Shown piece by piece: positions 51,571 through 62,455 of a stretch of DNA of 64,000 bases. A program made the translations under genes and the position numbers. Position 1 is the stretch's first letter. Every line of letters begins with the position of its first letter. Source of the stretch: Epithemia pelagica (taxonomy: Eukaryota; Bacillariophyta; Bacillariophyceae; Surirellales; Surirellaceae); contig OX337242.1 of NCBI GenBank assembly GCA_946965045.2, positions 2,807,839-2,871,838 on the forward strand, in the 5' to 3' direction. The notes under the pieces are model-generated. The model had not been told where the DNA came from. It did not search any database and was given only the letters and a program-made list of their open reading frames with translations.

Positions 51571-52880
51571 GGCGAGACAAGTCATATGGGAATGACTTGG
51601 GGGAAAAATGAGACGACACAAAGCAAAAACTGACAATGGCGGTCAAATATTCTGATAGGGAGATTTGGGAAAGATCGTTGATTACTCACGAACCTACCGG
51701 TAACATCTTCAAGAGAACTATCAGAACCATCAAACACGTGAGTTTCATGGATAACCATTGTTCATGGAGCAAGAAAACAGACGATTTGTGGGCAGCTCCA
51801 AATATTTTTAGAAATGAACGATAGGTATTGAAAAAACGTTAGGTTTTACAGTAAGGAAAAATAACGCTAGGATTTGCCGAACTGCATATTAATCTGTATT
51901 TTTTCTCATGCGCGAAATAACCTTTGCGTTGAAATATTGAGTAACAGATCCACTTTGCAAGTCTCCCATGATTCCCGCAAAAATTATACCCTAAGGAAAT
52001 TTAGGTCTAGATTCTAATTTTGTACCAGAGCCCGTAGCTTTCTACAGGTTGCACTTGAGCTGCATATTTTGCATATGAGCTCCCATAGGTACAGCTAGGT
52101 ATGGCCCTTTTTGCACTTGAGCTTTGGTTTTGATATGCCACTTTGCACTTGAGCTCCAAAACCAATTAAGCCGGGCTCTGGTGCGCCATTTTTTCTCCCG
52201 CGCGATTATATTCAATATGACCATTGTAACATGACAACAAGGACAGGGACTAACGCTATAGGAGTTTTGTCTCAATGATAATCCTAAGGATTACCCCCCC
52301 CCCCAGCGGGGGTGTTCTTGAGGGAGTAATTTCGTTGAAACACCCCCTTCTCTGTTCGCTGGATCTTGACGGTAGGCATATCTCATTTCCTCCACCACGA
52401 TAACAACACGACAATCAAACTTTGTTGTTGCTGGTGACCTCCAATGGCCACCCCATCATGATCCGACCATCATATGCTTCATCTGGGTACCATGGCAGTG
52501 CATTGTGAGGGACACAGTGGATTCGGGCCACTCTAGGAAATGACCAATACAGTGACGCCTAATACAGGCACAATAGGAGACCATGATGGCATGAAAATAC
52601 ATGAGAGTTGATGTTTTGCTATCAATGCAGCGCGTAACTACTACTGTTATGAGTATTGTAGATCAATAGGTGTTCAAACAATGCAAGATCAGAGCCATAT
52701 TGTCCCTTTGAGTTGCTTCGTTCGAAATTGTGAGACGTCGCGTCCGTGCCTGTGCCACGAGGCATGGCGCCTATGAGTCTGATGCACAACAGCCTTAACC
52801 TTTAAACTTTGGTGATGCAGATGCATTCTACACTATTGGTTTGAGGTCTATGACTGGGAAGACAGGTTTCAAGAGTTCAA
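51571..52880. other. Gene-poor interval between transposon and subtelomeric array
   Basis: No gene is supported. Short open frames (for example 51636-51824) lack any recognisable pattern. 52040-52225 carries a diverged copy of the subtelomeric module (see separate entry). A C11 tract with AGCGGGGG at 52294-52312 can fold back. The boundary of the subtelomere appears to fall here. Confidence 0.5.
52040..52225. repeat. Diverged subtelomeric module (M0)
   Basis: Contains GCACTTGAGCT, GCATATGAGCT, GCACTTGAGCT and GCACTTGAGCT boxes, followed by TATATTCAATATG at 52207-52219, the same order as in the modules near the telomere. It lacks the CCCTAAGGATATTT start. Confidence 0.6.
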
Positions 52881-52908
52881 ATGGGTGCACAACAACCTGT
52901 GCAACACC

Positions 52909-53994
52909 ATGGCCCGTGTTGTTATCGTGGTGGAGGAAATGAGATATGCCTACCGTCAAGAAATAGGTTATTATTTACCCCCAAGCAGGGGCGAGAATCT
53001 GGTCGCACAAAAAGAAGAATCTGTATTCTCACCCCCAAGGCGCGACGGAAAGTCCCCGAGGTTGATACAAAACTCCAAAACCACACATGCATTCATCACG
53101 GTGTTGGAGGTGCAGTGGTTGATAACAAAGTCTATAATGTCGACATCCTCTCACAAGCGAACCCGAAGGTCTCAAAAGGCTGTCAGGAAAGCCTTCGGCA
53201 CCCGTAGTGCCTCCGCACCGCCTTATACAACGCAGAATCCAGATGATAGCAGACCCATCGCCGAAACTACACCTGCACCTCAATCTCAAGAAGCCAACAC
53301 CGACCCTGTCTCCACCGGCAACGCGACCTCGTCGGTTGCTTTGTTGCCCTCTGCTTCCTCTGGTGTTCCGTACGAAACTCGGCAAATCTGCCCTACTCAA
53401 CCAGGAAGCAACGGACAACCTTCCAACAGGTCTGAACCGTCCTCAACAAGAGCAATGGACAGTTCAATCTCGTCGGTGTCAACTACACCACGCTTCCATG
53501 CGATCCCTCCACCGGTCTTTCAACCCTTTACGTTATTTCCCACAGTGCCACCACAACGTCAGACCACCACAGCTTCCGCTTCAAACAACAGCAACACTTC
53601 AACTTCCGTCCAAAGCAGGGTCTTGTCTTCATCCTTTCACGTTTTGCATCGTCGCGATTCCATTGGACTTGTTCAATTTGGTACGCAATCTTCCCCTCCC
53701 AAGCCCATGAATGTGCAGAGTCCAAAAGAGGCGGACGCTTCCACACCAGCTGGTACTTTGGGAACCGAAAGAAATGAGCAAACGTCAACCACAACCATGC
53801 ACAACAACCCTCAGCAAGCCACCACTCCGTACACTGTTGCTACTGCCGCCGCGCCTCCGACTGCACAAAGCACCGGCACTGATTCGTCATCATCCCTTGA
53901 ACTCCTCGGTTCCGGTCTTAATCTCACACGTCGGCCACCCACTTCAGCAATGCAACCTTATATACATCCTTACCTGAAGTTACAAGTACCCTAA
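52909..53994 (+). CDS. Unrecognised low-complexity Ser/Thr/Pro-rich protein ending in a subtelomeric module
   Basis: About 360 residues from MARVVIVVEE; the open frame extends further upstream to 52819 with a coherent Trp-rich peptide (YDWEDRFQEFKWVHNN), so the 5' end may be missing. The N-terminal 45 residues look folded; the remainder is Ser/Thr/Pro/Gln-rich with a basic SHKRTRRSQK patch. The stop lies inside the CCCTAAGGATATTT that opens module M1, so its C-terminus is set by the junction. It could be a truncated transposon or host gene. Confidence 0.4.
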   Translation: MARVVIVVEEMRYAYRQEIGYYLPPSRGENLVAQKEESVFSPPRRDGKSPRLIQNSKTTHAFITVLEVQWLITKSIMSTSSHKRTRRSQKAVRKAFGTRSASAPPYTTQNPDDSRPIAETTPAPQSQEANTDPVSTGNATSSVALLPSASSGVPYETRQICPTQPGSNGQPSNRSEPSSTRAMDSSISSVSTTPRFHAIPPPVFQPFTLFPTVPPQRQTTTASASNNSNTSTSVQSRVLSSSFHVLHRRDSIGLVQFGTQSSPPKPMNVQSPKEADASTPAGTLGTERNEQTSTTTMHNNPQQATTPYTVATAAAPPTAQSTGTDSSSSLELLGSGLNLTRRPPTSAMQPYIHPYLKLQVP

Positions 53995-54204
53995 GGATAT
54001 TTGCCTTTTTTGGGTGTCTTTAGTACTAGACACCGTAGGATTTGAACGTGTGCATATGAGCACAAGGGGCTATAGTATCTGTGCATATGAGCACTGATAT
54101 ATATGCCTTTTGTTGCAAAAGAGCACTGCCCCTTGTGCAGATGAGCACAGAATGTCTATGCGCCGCTCAAGTCTAATTTCTAAGCACTCATATTCAATAT
54201 GAGT
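53989..54204. repeat. Subtelomeric 3' module M1
   Basis: Begins CCCTAAGGATATTTGCC, passes through TTTAGTACTAGACACCGTAG and TTTGAACGTG, has TGCATATGAGCA-type boxes (from 54051) and ends with the palindrome ACTCATATTCAATATGAGT at 54186-54204. Near-identical to M4 (60750-60968). Confidence 0.85.
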
Positions 54205-54480
54205 CCTTAATTTCATTCATTACTAACCATTACCGCACTCTTAGTTGTTCCCCCATTCTTTGGCGCGAAAAGCTCGCCTGCGTGCCCCTTCGCGCCAAAC
54301 ATCTTCACCTGAAAACCTCAATTGGCCCAACATCTTCACCTGAAAACCTCAATTGGCCCAACAAAAGGTCATTGTTGTTTCATGAATTATGACTCTTGCA
54401 AAGAGGCCCATCCTTGCTTTTGCTTGAGAGTCGGCTGGTTATGTCTCTTCCTCTGTTCCATGCACACGAGAAAACCAGCA

Positions 54481-55250
54481 ATGGCTACCAACAATGGGCC
54501 TGGAACGCCATCTCCATCCCGGAGACGGCCTGTAAAGAAGATCCGTTCCGATCAGGGCATTGGCTTGTCATGTTTAGATGCTACAATTGTGACACCCTTT
54601 GGTATGGGATGCGGCATATGCAAAAAATCATTCGGAGAAAGTCTTTGGTCCATGCAGCGGCATCTAAATCAACATGGAGTCTGTGTCTCAGCAACCGACA
54701 ACCAACTCCTTGTTGCAAGAAAACAGTCCCTTGAGCAAATTTTGCAAGAAGACCCTCATACCGCAAAAAACTTCTTCACGGGGAGGTCTGTTCTTGGATA
54801 TTCCTGCAGGTGTCTTGTTGGTTGGACAAGACTCAGCAATGTTATGCGTCATCTCTCCTCGCCTAACTCCTGTGGAGCCATTGGGCCTGAGAGGGAACAA
54901 TTGCAGGTCACTTCTTATGGGAGGCTGGTATCTATGACTGCTGTCAGTATGAAATATTCCCAAGAGGATCCAATCTTGAAAACAAAGAGAGCGGTCACCC
55001 AAACTTTCCATATAATATCTGAGTAGATGGTTGATTGTTTTGTTCCTTTGTTTCATCCATTGGCTCAGGAGGAACACTACTCTTCCAAGCCAGATGGAGC
55101 AACCTTTCAAGAACGGATGGAAAATTTGCTTTCTCTGACAACCACTACCGGCAAAGATGAAGTCAACGAACCCATACTCAAGTTTTTTTATGATTTTGGA
55201 GAGAAGTGGTTGTTGCATGGCGCTCCAATTCATGTGAAAATGGTCCCTAA
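54481..55250 (+). pseudogene. Subtelomeric zinc-finger cassette 1 (stop at 55024, truncated)
   Basis: Starts MATNNGPGTPSPSRRRP, the head shared by the cassettes, then two zinc-finger-like units: CGICKKSFGESLWSMQRHLNQH and CRCLVGWTRLSNVMRHLSSP. TAG at 55024-55026 interrupts the frame; after it, CFVPLFHPLAQEEHY and FFYDFGEKWLLHGAPIHVKM align with the longer cassette at 58445. At 55245 a CCCTAAGGATAAAC joint ends homology. The double C2H2-like arrangement resembles the OrsD (DUF3505) domain of fungal proteins; this is a pattern match only. Function unknown. Confidence 0.6.
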
Positions 55251-55320
55251 GGATAAACTAGGTCTCTACGTAGAGCTATGTAGGTCCTGGCTTCCCACCC
55301 TCCCCTCCTACTATTCCCCT

Positions 55321-55425
55321 TCATCCCGCCTTCGCACAGCCCTCATCCCGCCTTCGCACAGCCCCTTATCCCACCTTCGCACAGCCCCTCATCCCACCTT
55401 CGCACAGCCCCTCATCCCACAAGGT
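55321..55425. repeat. 22-bp tandem repeat
   Basis: About 4.5 units of TCATCCCRCCTTCGCACAGCC follow the joint at 55245. Composition resembles the telomere-associated repeat at 63400-63500. Confidence 0.85.
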
Positions 55426-55610
55426 ACAATCAAAACCTATAGTAATTATTATTGCCTTTCCCTTGGGACTGCCAAGGTCATTTGGCCCATATGAATTTCT
55501 ATGGGCCCAATGACCTCACTCCACCCCATCTATCTATCTCTCGTCTCGCTCTCATTGGTACCTTGCACAGTTCCTCCATTAACCATGTCAGATTCTTCCC
55601 CGTTGTTTGA

Positions 55611-55800
55611 CCCTAAGGAGAAAGTGCCCCCTAGCGTACACCCTACGTAATCTTGGTATTGCACGTAGTGTCTCAGTGTTGCATGTAAGCATAGCCCTAG
55701 TGTCTTAGCATTGTATGTAAGCAAGGCCCCTTGTGTCTCAGCATTGCACGTAAGCAAAGCCCCTTGTGTCCCAGTGTTGCATGTCCATTAGACCTATTCT
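55611..55800. repeat. CCCTAAGGAGAAAGTGCC joint and 33-bp tandem repeat
   Basis: The joint (55611) is of the same type as those at 60703 and 63353. It is followed by about four units of 32-33 bp starting GTGTCTCAG at 55668, 55700, 55733 and 55766, each with TTGCAYGTAAGC, which resembles the TGCATATGAGC box of the modules. Confidence 0.75.
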
Positions 55801-55956
55801 CCAAGCTGCATACTCTTTTCAGATATAGTGAATACATATGCCTCATCATATTCCTAGCGTGCCATGACAGACTCATTGCTAACAGGTCTATTATTTCATC
55901 AGGACCTATACAATATCTCCATAGGGTATGAATTGGGGTCATCTCGTTTGAAATTT

Positions 55957-56041
55957 TGAAGATTTCCTGTGAATGACCTGCATTGGGCCTTTTTGTCTTG
56001 AAGATTTCCTGTGAATGACCCTGCATTGGGCCTTTTTGTCT
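55957..56041. repeat. 43-bp direct duplication
   Basis: GAAGATTTCCTGTGAATGACC to GGGCCTTTTTGTCTT occurs twice in tandem, one base different in length, directly upstream of cassette 2. Confidence 0.9.
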
Positions 56042-56074
56042 TGCCCATTTCGACCATCCAGCTGCAAACCGACA

Positions 56075-57950
56075 ATGGCAGCAAATCCTACTGCTGATCC
56101 TAAGATGGAGCTGTTTGATCCCTTAAGTGGGAAGGCCTTTCGGGGTCATCATGGTCTCCGTGTTTCCCACTATGGTGTTTTCTGTGTGGAGTGTCGAATG
56201 TCTGTGGCGAGCTCACCTTCATCCCTCCAACGCCACCTCAAGAAACATCCAAGCTGGGAGCTCATCATCTCCCTTCAAGATTTGAAGAATCTGTGTTCTA
56301 AGCACATTGAAGAATTAAAACACAATCAAGATATTACAATCAGCCACCTACGAATTCAAGATGGCTACAAGTGTTCTTGCGGCAATTTGTTCAAGGAACA
56401 AAGGTACCTGAAGAACCACTGTCGATACAACGGGGCATGCCAGTCATCAAGTGCTACAAAAATTAAGGCTGTTGTAACTGTTTGTTACAGATTTGTTCAT
56501 GTGGATTCGAGTCATCCTTCAGACGATTGGAATATCCATAATACAGAGACCATCCTTGAAGGGTTTGCTTCCCCACGTGGTGGTCTCAAGACATACTGCC
56601 AATTACTCCACGGACTGTGTTTGTCCCATCGAGAAGACTTTTTGAAAAAAATGACTGAGATGATAGGTTGGGCAAATCAAGAGCCAAACCAAGCCCATGA
56701 ACCTATGTTGTGTGCACTAGTGTCTGACTCTAGTGTTTGGTTGGAGTCTCATGTCAGACTCCATGTCAGTCGAACACCTGGGAATTTCCGAGCAGGGTTG
56801 ATGGTCTTTGATGGTTCGGATGTTGACGAGGTTAGCCAAAACACAACATTTGTGTTCAGAGAGAACAATGATGTGGTTGGGAGGGAACTCAAGAAATTGT
56901 TGTGTTTTCTCTTTCGGCAAGACATCAACAACAAGTGGCATGACCGGATTCATGGCGAAAAGGAAAAGAAGAAAGAGTCTGTTCATGAAATTTTGTAGGG
57001 CCTGTTGTTGGATACTATGTTGAATGTCATGGATGATGCGATGGTTGTTGTTTACTGTCTGAGTCGGATGCTCAGAATACATCAAGATAAGGGACCGGAG
57101 TTTGTTTCACCTGGGTATTCAGCCAGTATTTGCTCAGATGTTCTTTGCTTGTTGCGAGGGGCAGTGTGTTCGGCTATTGCGGACTTTGTAGACAATGTCA
57201 TTCCGCAGGCCACAGCATTGGTGAAACAAGTCCGACAAAGTTCTGTACTACATACCCTTTCTCCATTTGTGAGGAGACTACAAGAACTACAAAGTCAACA
57301 ACCAACGGAGTGTAAGGTCACTGTGACCTCCACAGGAGACATAGTGGTGCAGAGTCATAAGTTTGCATATGGTCTTTGGTCCAGCCTACTCTCGGTATTG
57401 AAAGTCCACTGCGACAGTGTCTGCTCAGAAATCTTTTCTAGCTTGGACTGGATGGCTTTCACTGACCTCAATGGATGCCCAATTCACGTGATACAGGATG
57501 ACTATGGTCGGTTCAATTATTCCATTGAATCTAATGCGACTCAATTTGATGGAAATGACTTGACAATCAATGACCTCTCGCCTGAATTGGATATGAAAAT
57601 GACCAGGTTCCGTGGATTGGTGGATGTGATTTTCCATGGGACGGGTGGTGGATCAATGTGCTATGAGGAACTTGGTCGTATGTCTCAGAGAAGTTTGACA
57701 TGGCACAACAAAACAATCTACTATCATTCTGCATCAATCAAACGGTTCAACCACAAACAAAAACAACGGCAGGTCACTACAGAGCGGAAGCTGTCACAAC
57801 AAATGGCACGGTACTACCTGCTGTACCAGACAGCCATCAGCAGGTACACAGTAGAAGGATCAGGGTTTGATTTGGGAAAAGACTCCCTCCCGATGCAAAA
57901 GGAAATCCAGAATCTCTTTGGGCTTTCTAACCCCCCTAAGTATTTTCCCC
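56075..57950 (+). pseudogene. Subtelomeric zinc-finger cassette 2, OrsD-like (stop at 56996)
   Basis: About 620 codons in one frame, with one TAG at 56996-56998. The N-terminal part has CVECRMSVASSPSSLQRHLKKH and, 60 residues on, DGYKCSCGNLFKEQRYLKNH, spacing that matches the OrsD/DUF3505 domain of fungi (C2H2 pair separated by a linker with L-x-x-x-x-GY-C). After the stop, homology with cassette 3 continues: VIFHGTGGGSMCYEELGRM against LAFHGTGLGSMRYTEVERC. It ends in module M2 at 57934. Its head (MAANPTADPKM) differs from the NGPGTPSPSRRRP head of the other cassettes. Function unknown; nuclear role inferred from zinc fingers. Confidence 0.65.
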
Positions 57951-58155
57951 TTTTTTGGCATGTTTTAGTACTAGAGACCGTAGGATTTGAACGTGTGCAT
58001 ATGAGCAGAATATCCTACAGTGCTTTGTTGCATATGAGCAAATTTGTTATGCTCATTTTGCAGATGAGCTGCAATTTTTTAGAACCCCCGTTGCGATTGA
58101 GCCAGGAATTTACCTATGCCCTCTATTTACTTCTCAAGTGGTCATATTCAATATG
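57934..58155. repeat. Subtelomeric 3' module M2
   Basis: Opens with CCCTAAGTATTTTCCCC, a variant joint, continues TTTTAGTACTAGAGACCGTAG, has four boxes of the TTGCNNATGAGC type and ends CATATTCAATATG at 58143-58155. Confidence 0.85.
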
Positions 58156-58444
58156 GCCATACTTGTTCATTGGCTCATAAAGCTACTAGCGCTAGATTTT
58201 TGCTTTTTTGGCGGGAAAGCAAAAAGTCTGTAGAAGAATACTTCTTGTACACGAAAAAGGCAAAAGTTAGGATTTTTGTGGAATCACCTTGCGTAGGGCC
58301 TGTTTTGCTACAAGAATGATTTCTCTTTGGGCCTTTGTGGACAACATTGCTTTGGGCCTTTTTCAAAGCACTATTTGTTGTCAATGACCTTTGCTTGGGC
58401 CTGTCTGGTCACACCGTCTCTGATACTCACAAAGACTGGTGACA

Positions 58445-60250
58445 ATGGCTCCCCCTGTGAATGTTGGGCCAGGCACTCCATCACCTTCACGAAGACGACC
58501 GTGCAAGAAAACAAAGACAGCAGAGAGCAAGGTATCATGTCTGCAGGTGACCCTTGTAACCCCCTTTGGTATGGGGTGTAAACAATGCGGCAAGCCCTTT
58601 GGATCAAGTCTGTGGTCGATGCAGAGACATCTCAACCCACATGGTGTCTCTGTGTCCCGGTCGGAAAATCAGATTCTACTGAAGAAACACCATGCCCTTC
58701 GGCAATGTTTAATGGAAGATTTGTCCAGGTCATCGCAATATTTGACAGGAAAACATGTCAAGGGATATTCCTGTCGTTGCCTAGTTGGGAGCACCAAGGC
58801 CCATAATGTCTACAGACATCTGTCCTCCAGTCACAGCTGCGGTGCTCCGTCTCCAACTGAAGAGGATCTGCAATTGAGTACATGTGGTCGACTGATTTCT
58901 ATTATCGCGTTACAGAAGATGTATGCCAGTCAAGAGTCATCACCTCTCAAAATGACCACAGATATGATCAAGACGACCATTTCTACACTCCCCGAAATGT
59001 ATGAGTGCTTGGTCCCACTCTTTTATCCTTTGGCTCAGCAAGATGAGGCGTACGCAAATAGGCCCAAGGGAAGGACATTCCTGGACCGGGTTCATCTGTT
59101 ATATGACTCCGTAAATATTCGATCCCATAGCAATCAACCACTCTTTGATTTGCTCTATGACCAAGGGGAAAAATGGCTCACTGAGCATGTGCCGCTGCAT
59201 GTTCAGAAAGTTCCTGCAAACTATCGATCAAAGCTCTTGGTCTTTGAAGGAACAAGAACTCCCAACGAAGGTTGTACTTACACCTTCACTAAGCACCCGA
59301 GACGACTTCTCCCAGAGTTCAAGAAATTTCTCTCCTTCTTGCTCCACAACAACAACAAGCTTCTACATTTCAAAACAGATCTTCCCTCTGTATTGGCTAA
59401 GTTGTGTTTGGAGACTGCAGAGTCGGTTCAACACCACACAACAGTGATGACCTACTGCACTGGTTGGGTCCTTCGGCAACAAGAGGGTTCACAGCAATTC
59501 TCTCTATGCAGTCCATCATATATTGCAAGTATGATGGCATCAGTGCTTACCATACTGCGGGCCAGTATTTGTTCTCTAATATACTCCATGGGGACTGGTT
59601 ACCACAAGAGGGCTATGACCTTGGTTGAGAAGGCCCAACAGTCCATCACAACCAATTTTTTGGGTAGCATGATCCGCCGGATGCGGGAAAAAGAGATTTT
59701 GACTCCATCTAGCCAAAAAGTCTCTATTCAGGGAAATAAAGACATTTTGGTTGACAACTTCAGGTTTCCTTTCCCGAAGTGGTGCAAGGTTATCCCGACG
59801 ATCTACGATGTATGCATGCAAGCCTTGAGCAAAGTCATTGTTGGGAATCAATGGGTCTTTCTCCTGGACAGGAGATATGGTATGGAAGTGTCATGGGACT
59901 CTGTTGGGAAGGTACGGATGTAACTTCATTCGGCATCCAGGAGTTACACCCATGGAGATATTGTACTCTGTCAAGACTACGATACATACCACTTGGACAT
60001 TGTTGCATCATACCTAGAACTGGCCTTCCACGGAACAGGCCTTGGCTCCATGAGGTACACTGAAGTTGAGAGGTGTTTATTTTCAGATACACGGTGGCAT
60101 GGTGGGAGTTTCTATTACTACTCGCACTCGGACAAAAGCTTCACTGCGATGGACAATAAACACCGCAAATTGGTCGAGCATAAACTTTGTGAGTCATTGA
60201 GCCGGATTTATCTTGTCTTTCGGGTGGTTTGTCAATTGCGTGGTACTTCC
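58445..60250 (+). pseudogene. Subtelomeric zinc-finger cassette 3, longest member (stop at 59921)
   Basis: Starts MAPPVNVGPGTPSPSRRRP. Zinc-finger-like units CKQCGKPFGSSLWSMQRHLNPH and CRCLVGSTKAHNVYRHLSSSH are followed by a conserved body (YECLVPLFYPLAQQ and LYDQGEKWLTEHVPLHVQK). The frame is open to TAA at 59921-59923 and continues in frame to LELAFHGTGLGSMRY and SFYYYSHSDKSF, ending at module M3. An intron with GT at 59911 would not keep frame, so a nonsense change is preferred. It is the best template for the family, about 600 residues. OrsD-like assignment is by zinc spacing only. Confidence 0.65.
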
Positions 60251-60461
60251 CTAAGGATATTTCACTTTTGTGGAGCTTTTAGTACTAGAGACCGTAGAAT
60301 TTGAACGTGTGCATATGAGCACAAAATCCTATAGTGCCTGTTGCATATGAGCAAGGATTTGTTGCGGATGAGCTGCAATTTGTTATGCTTTTGTTGCGAT
60401 TGAGCAGTGGCCTTGTCTATGCCCCTTTGACCACTCCCCAAAAGCAGTCATATTCAATATG
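60249..60461. repeat. Subtelomeric 3' module M3
   Basis: CCCTAAGGATATTTCAC start, TTTTAGTACTAGAGACCGTAG, TGCATATGAGCA, TTGCATATGAGC, TTGCGGATGAGC and TTGCGATTGAGC boxes, then CATATTCAATATG at 60449-60461. It is followed by about 240 bp of a conserved trailer also present after M5 and M6. Confidence 0.9.
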
Positions 60462-60702
60462 CTCTTTACTGGCCAGATACTTTTTAGAGCTATGCCAGTT
60501 AGGTTTTTGTCTCGCCCTACTCTACATAGAAGAATCAACGTAAGATTGAATTTCCCTTGGTTTGCTGTACAAAATTTCCCTGTTAACAGCTAATATGTGT
60601 GTAAAAGTGACATATATTTGTACACAAATGACCAACTAAACTTTTTGTACAATCTTTTACCCGCCTAATGACGTTGGCATTTAACAGAAAAATCTCATTT
60701 CA

Positions 60703-60968
60703 CCCTAAGGAGAAAGTGCCTGTCCGTAGGCCTACGTAGACTCTAGCGTCCCTAAGGATATTTGCCTTTTTTGGGTGTCTTTAGTACTAGACACCGTAGG
60801 ATTTGAACGTGTGCATATGAGCACAAGGGGCTATAGTATCTGTGCATATGAGCAGTGATATATATGCCTTTTGTTGCAAAAGAGCACTGCCCCTTGTGCA
60901 GATGAGCACAGAATGTCTATGCCCCGCTCAAGTCTAATTTCTAAGCACTCATATTCAATATGAGTCCT
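60703..60968. repeat. Joint CCCTAAGGAG plus subtelomeric module M4
   Basis: 60703-60749 is a 47-bp spacer (with GTAGGCCTAC) that recurs at 63353 next to the telomere. At 60750 it is directly joined to M4, CCCTAAGGATATTTGCC, nearly identical to M1. The palindrome is at 60946-60964. There is no gene between M3 and M4, so this is a module without a cassette. Confidence 0.85.
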
Positions 60969-61241
60969 TAATTTCATTCATTACCAACCATTACCGCACT
61001 CTTAGTTGTTCCCCCATTCTTTGGCGCGAAAAGCTCGCCTGCGTGCCCCTTCGCGCCAAACATCTTCACCTGAAAACCTCAATAGGCCCAACATCTTCAC
61101 ATGAAAACCTCAATTGGCCCAACAAAAGGTCATTGTTGTTTCATGAATTATGACTCTTGCAAAGAGGCCCATCCTTGCTTTTGCTTGAGAGTCGGCTGGT
61201 TATGTCTCTTCCTCTGTTCCATGCACACGAGGAAACCAGCA

Positions 61242-61514
61242 ATGGCTACCAACAATGGGCCTGGAACGCCATCTCCATCCCGGAGATGGCCTGTGAAGAA
61301 GATCCGTTCCGATCAGGGCATTGGCTTGTCATGTTTAGATGCAACAATTGTGACACCCTTTGGTATGGGATGCGGCATATGCAAGAAATCATTCGGAGAA
61401 AGTCTTTGGTCCATGCAGCGGCATCTAAATCAACATGGAGTCTGTGTCTCAGCAACTGACAACCGACTCCTTGTTGCAAGAAAACAGTCCCTTGAGCAAA
61501 TTTTGCAAGAAGAC
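61242..61514 (+). pseudogene. Subtelomeric zinc-finger cassette 4, truncated after the first finger
   Basis: Starts MATNNGPGTPSPSRRWP and is nearly identical to cassette 1 up to LLVARKQSLEQILQEDP, where CCCTAAGGATATTTCAC of module M5 (61514) replaces the rest. The frame reads on into the module for about 34 codons. The whole segment 60750-61514 is a duplicate of 53989-54755. Confidence 0.7.
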
Positions 61515-62260
61515 CCTAAGGATATTTCACTTTTTTGGGAGCTTTTAGTACTAGAGACCGTAGAATTTGAACGTGTGCATATGAGCACAAAATCCTATAG
61601 TGCCTGTTGCATATGAGCAAGGATTTGTTGCGGATGAGCTGCAATTTGTTATGCTTTTGTTGCGATTGAGCAGTGGCCTTGTCTATGCCCCTTTGACCAC
61701 TCCCGAAAAGCCGTCATATTCAATATGCTCTATACTGGCCAAATACTTTTCAGAGCTCTGCCAGTTAGGTTTTTGTCTTGCCCTACTCTACATAGAAGAA
61801 TCAACGTAAGATTGAATTTCCTTTGGTTTGCTGTACAAAATTTCCTTGTTACAACAAACCAGCTAATATGTGTGTACGAGTGACATATATTTGTACACAA
61901 ATGACCAACTAACTTTTTTGTACAATCTTTTTTCCCGCCAAATGACGCTGGCATTTCACAGAAAAATCTCATTCCACCCATCACTAGTTCTCATCAAAAT
62001 CCCATTTTGACCATTCCTAGTTTATGCCTCTAGGTCTTTGTACCTACCCATCATTCGTTCAGTAAATTGGGCCCAATGCAATTCTGCAAAGGGTCATCAC
62101 TCCCTTTCTTTGATGAACGATGAAAGATGTCTCTTGAGCACTCTCAGCAAAACCTCTATGGACAATGGCTTCCCCCTCTAATAATGGGCCAGGGACTCCT
62201 TCTCCATCAAGGAGGAGACCAACGAAGAAAAAAAAGGAAGAGAACAAACTACAGGCTGTC
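61320..62260. repeat. 941-bp tandem duplication, unit 1
   Basis: The offset to unit 2 (62261-63201) is exactly 941 bases and identity is nearly complete. The unit contains the first-finger segment, module M5, its trailer and a cassette head, so unequal exchange within the array is the likely cause. Confidence 0.9.
61514..61727. repeat. Subtelomeric 3' module M5
   Basis: CCCTAAGGATATTTCAC start at 61514, four NNATGAGC-type boxes, CATATTCAATATG at 61715-61727. It is followed by the same trailer as M3 and M6, to about 61980. Confidence 0.9.
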
Positions 62261-62455
62261 ATTGGCTTGTCATGTTTAGATGCAACAATTGTGACACCCT
62301 TTGGTATGGGATGCGGCATATGCAAGAAATCATTCGGAGAAAGTCTTTGGTCCATGCAGCGGCATCTAAATCAACATGGAGTCTGTGTCTCAGCAACTGA
62401 CAACCGACTCCTTGTTGCAAGAAAACAGTCCCTTGAGCAAATTTTGCAAGAAGAC
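62165..62455 (+). pseudogene. Subtelomeric zinc-finger cassette 5, truncated
   Basis: Starts MASPSNNGPGTPSPSRRRP, then joins at ATTGGCTTG (62261) to the first-finger segment of the cassette 1/4 type and ends at module M6 (62455) after LEQILQEDP. A chimera of two cassette types produced by the 941-bp duplication. Confidence 0.7.

Noticed and set aside
13168-59923. Alternative genetic code to explain in-frame stops
   Set aside because: TAA, TAG and TGA all occur both inside and at the ends of frames, so no codon is consistently sense.
59911-59945. An intron removing the stop in cassette 3
   Set aside because: The only GT...AG pair spans 29 bases and does not restore the downstream frame.
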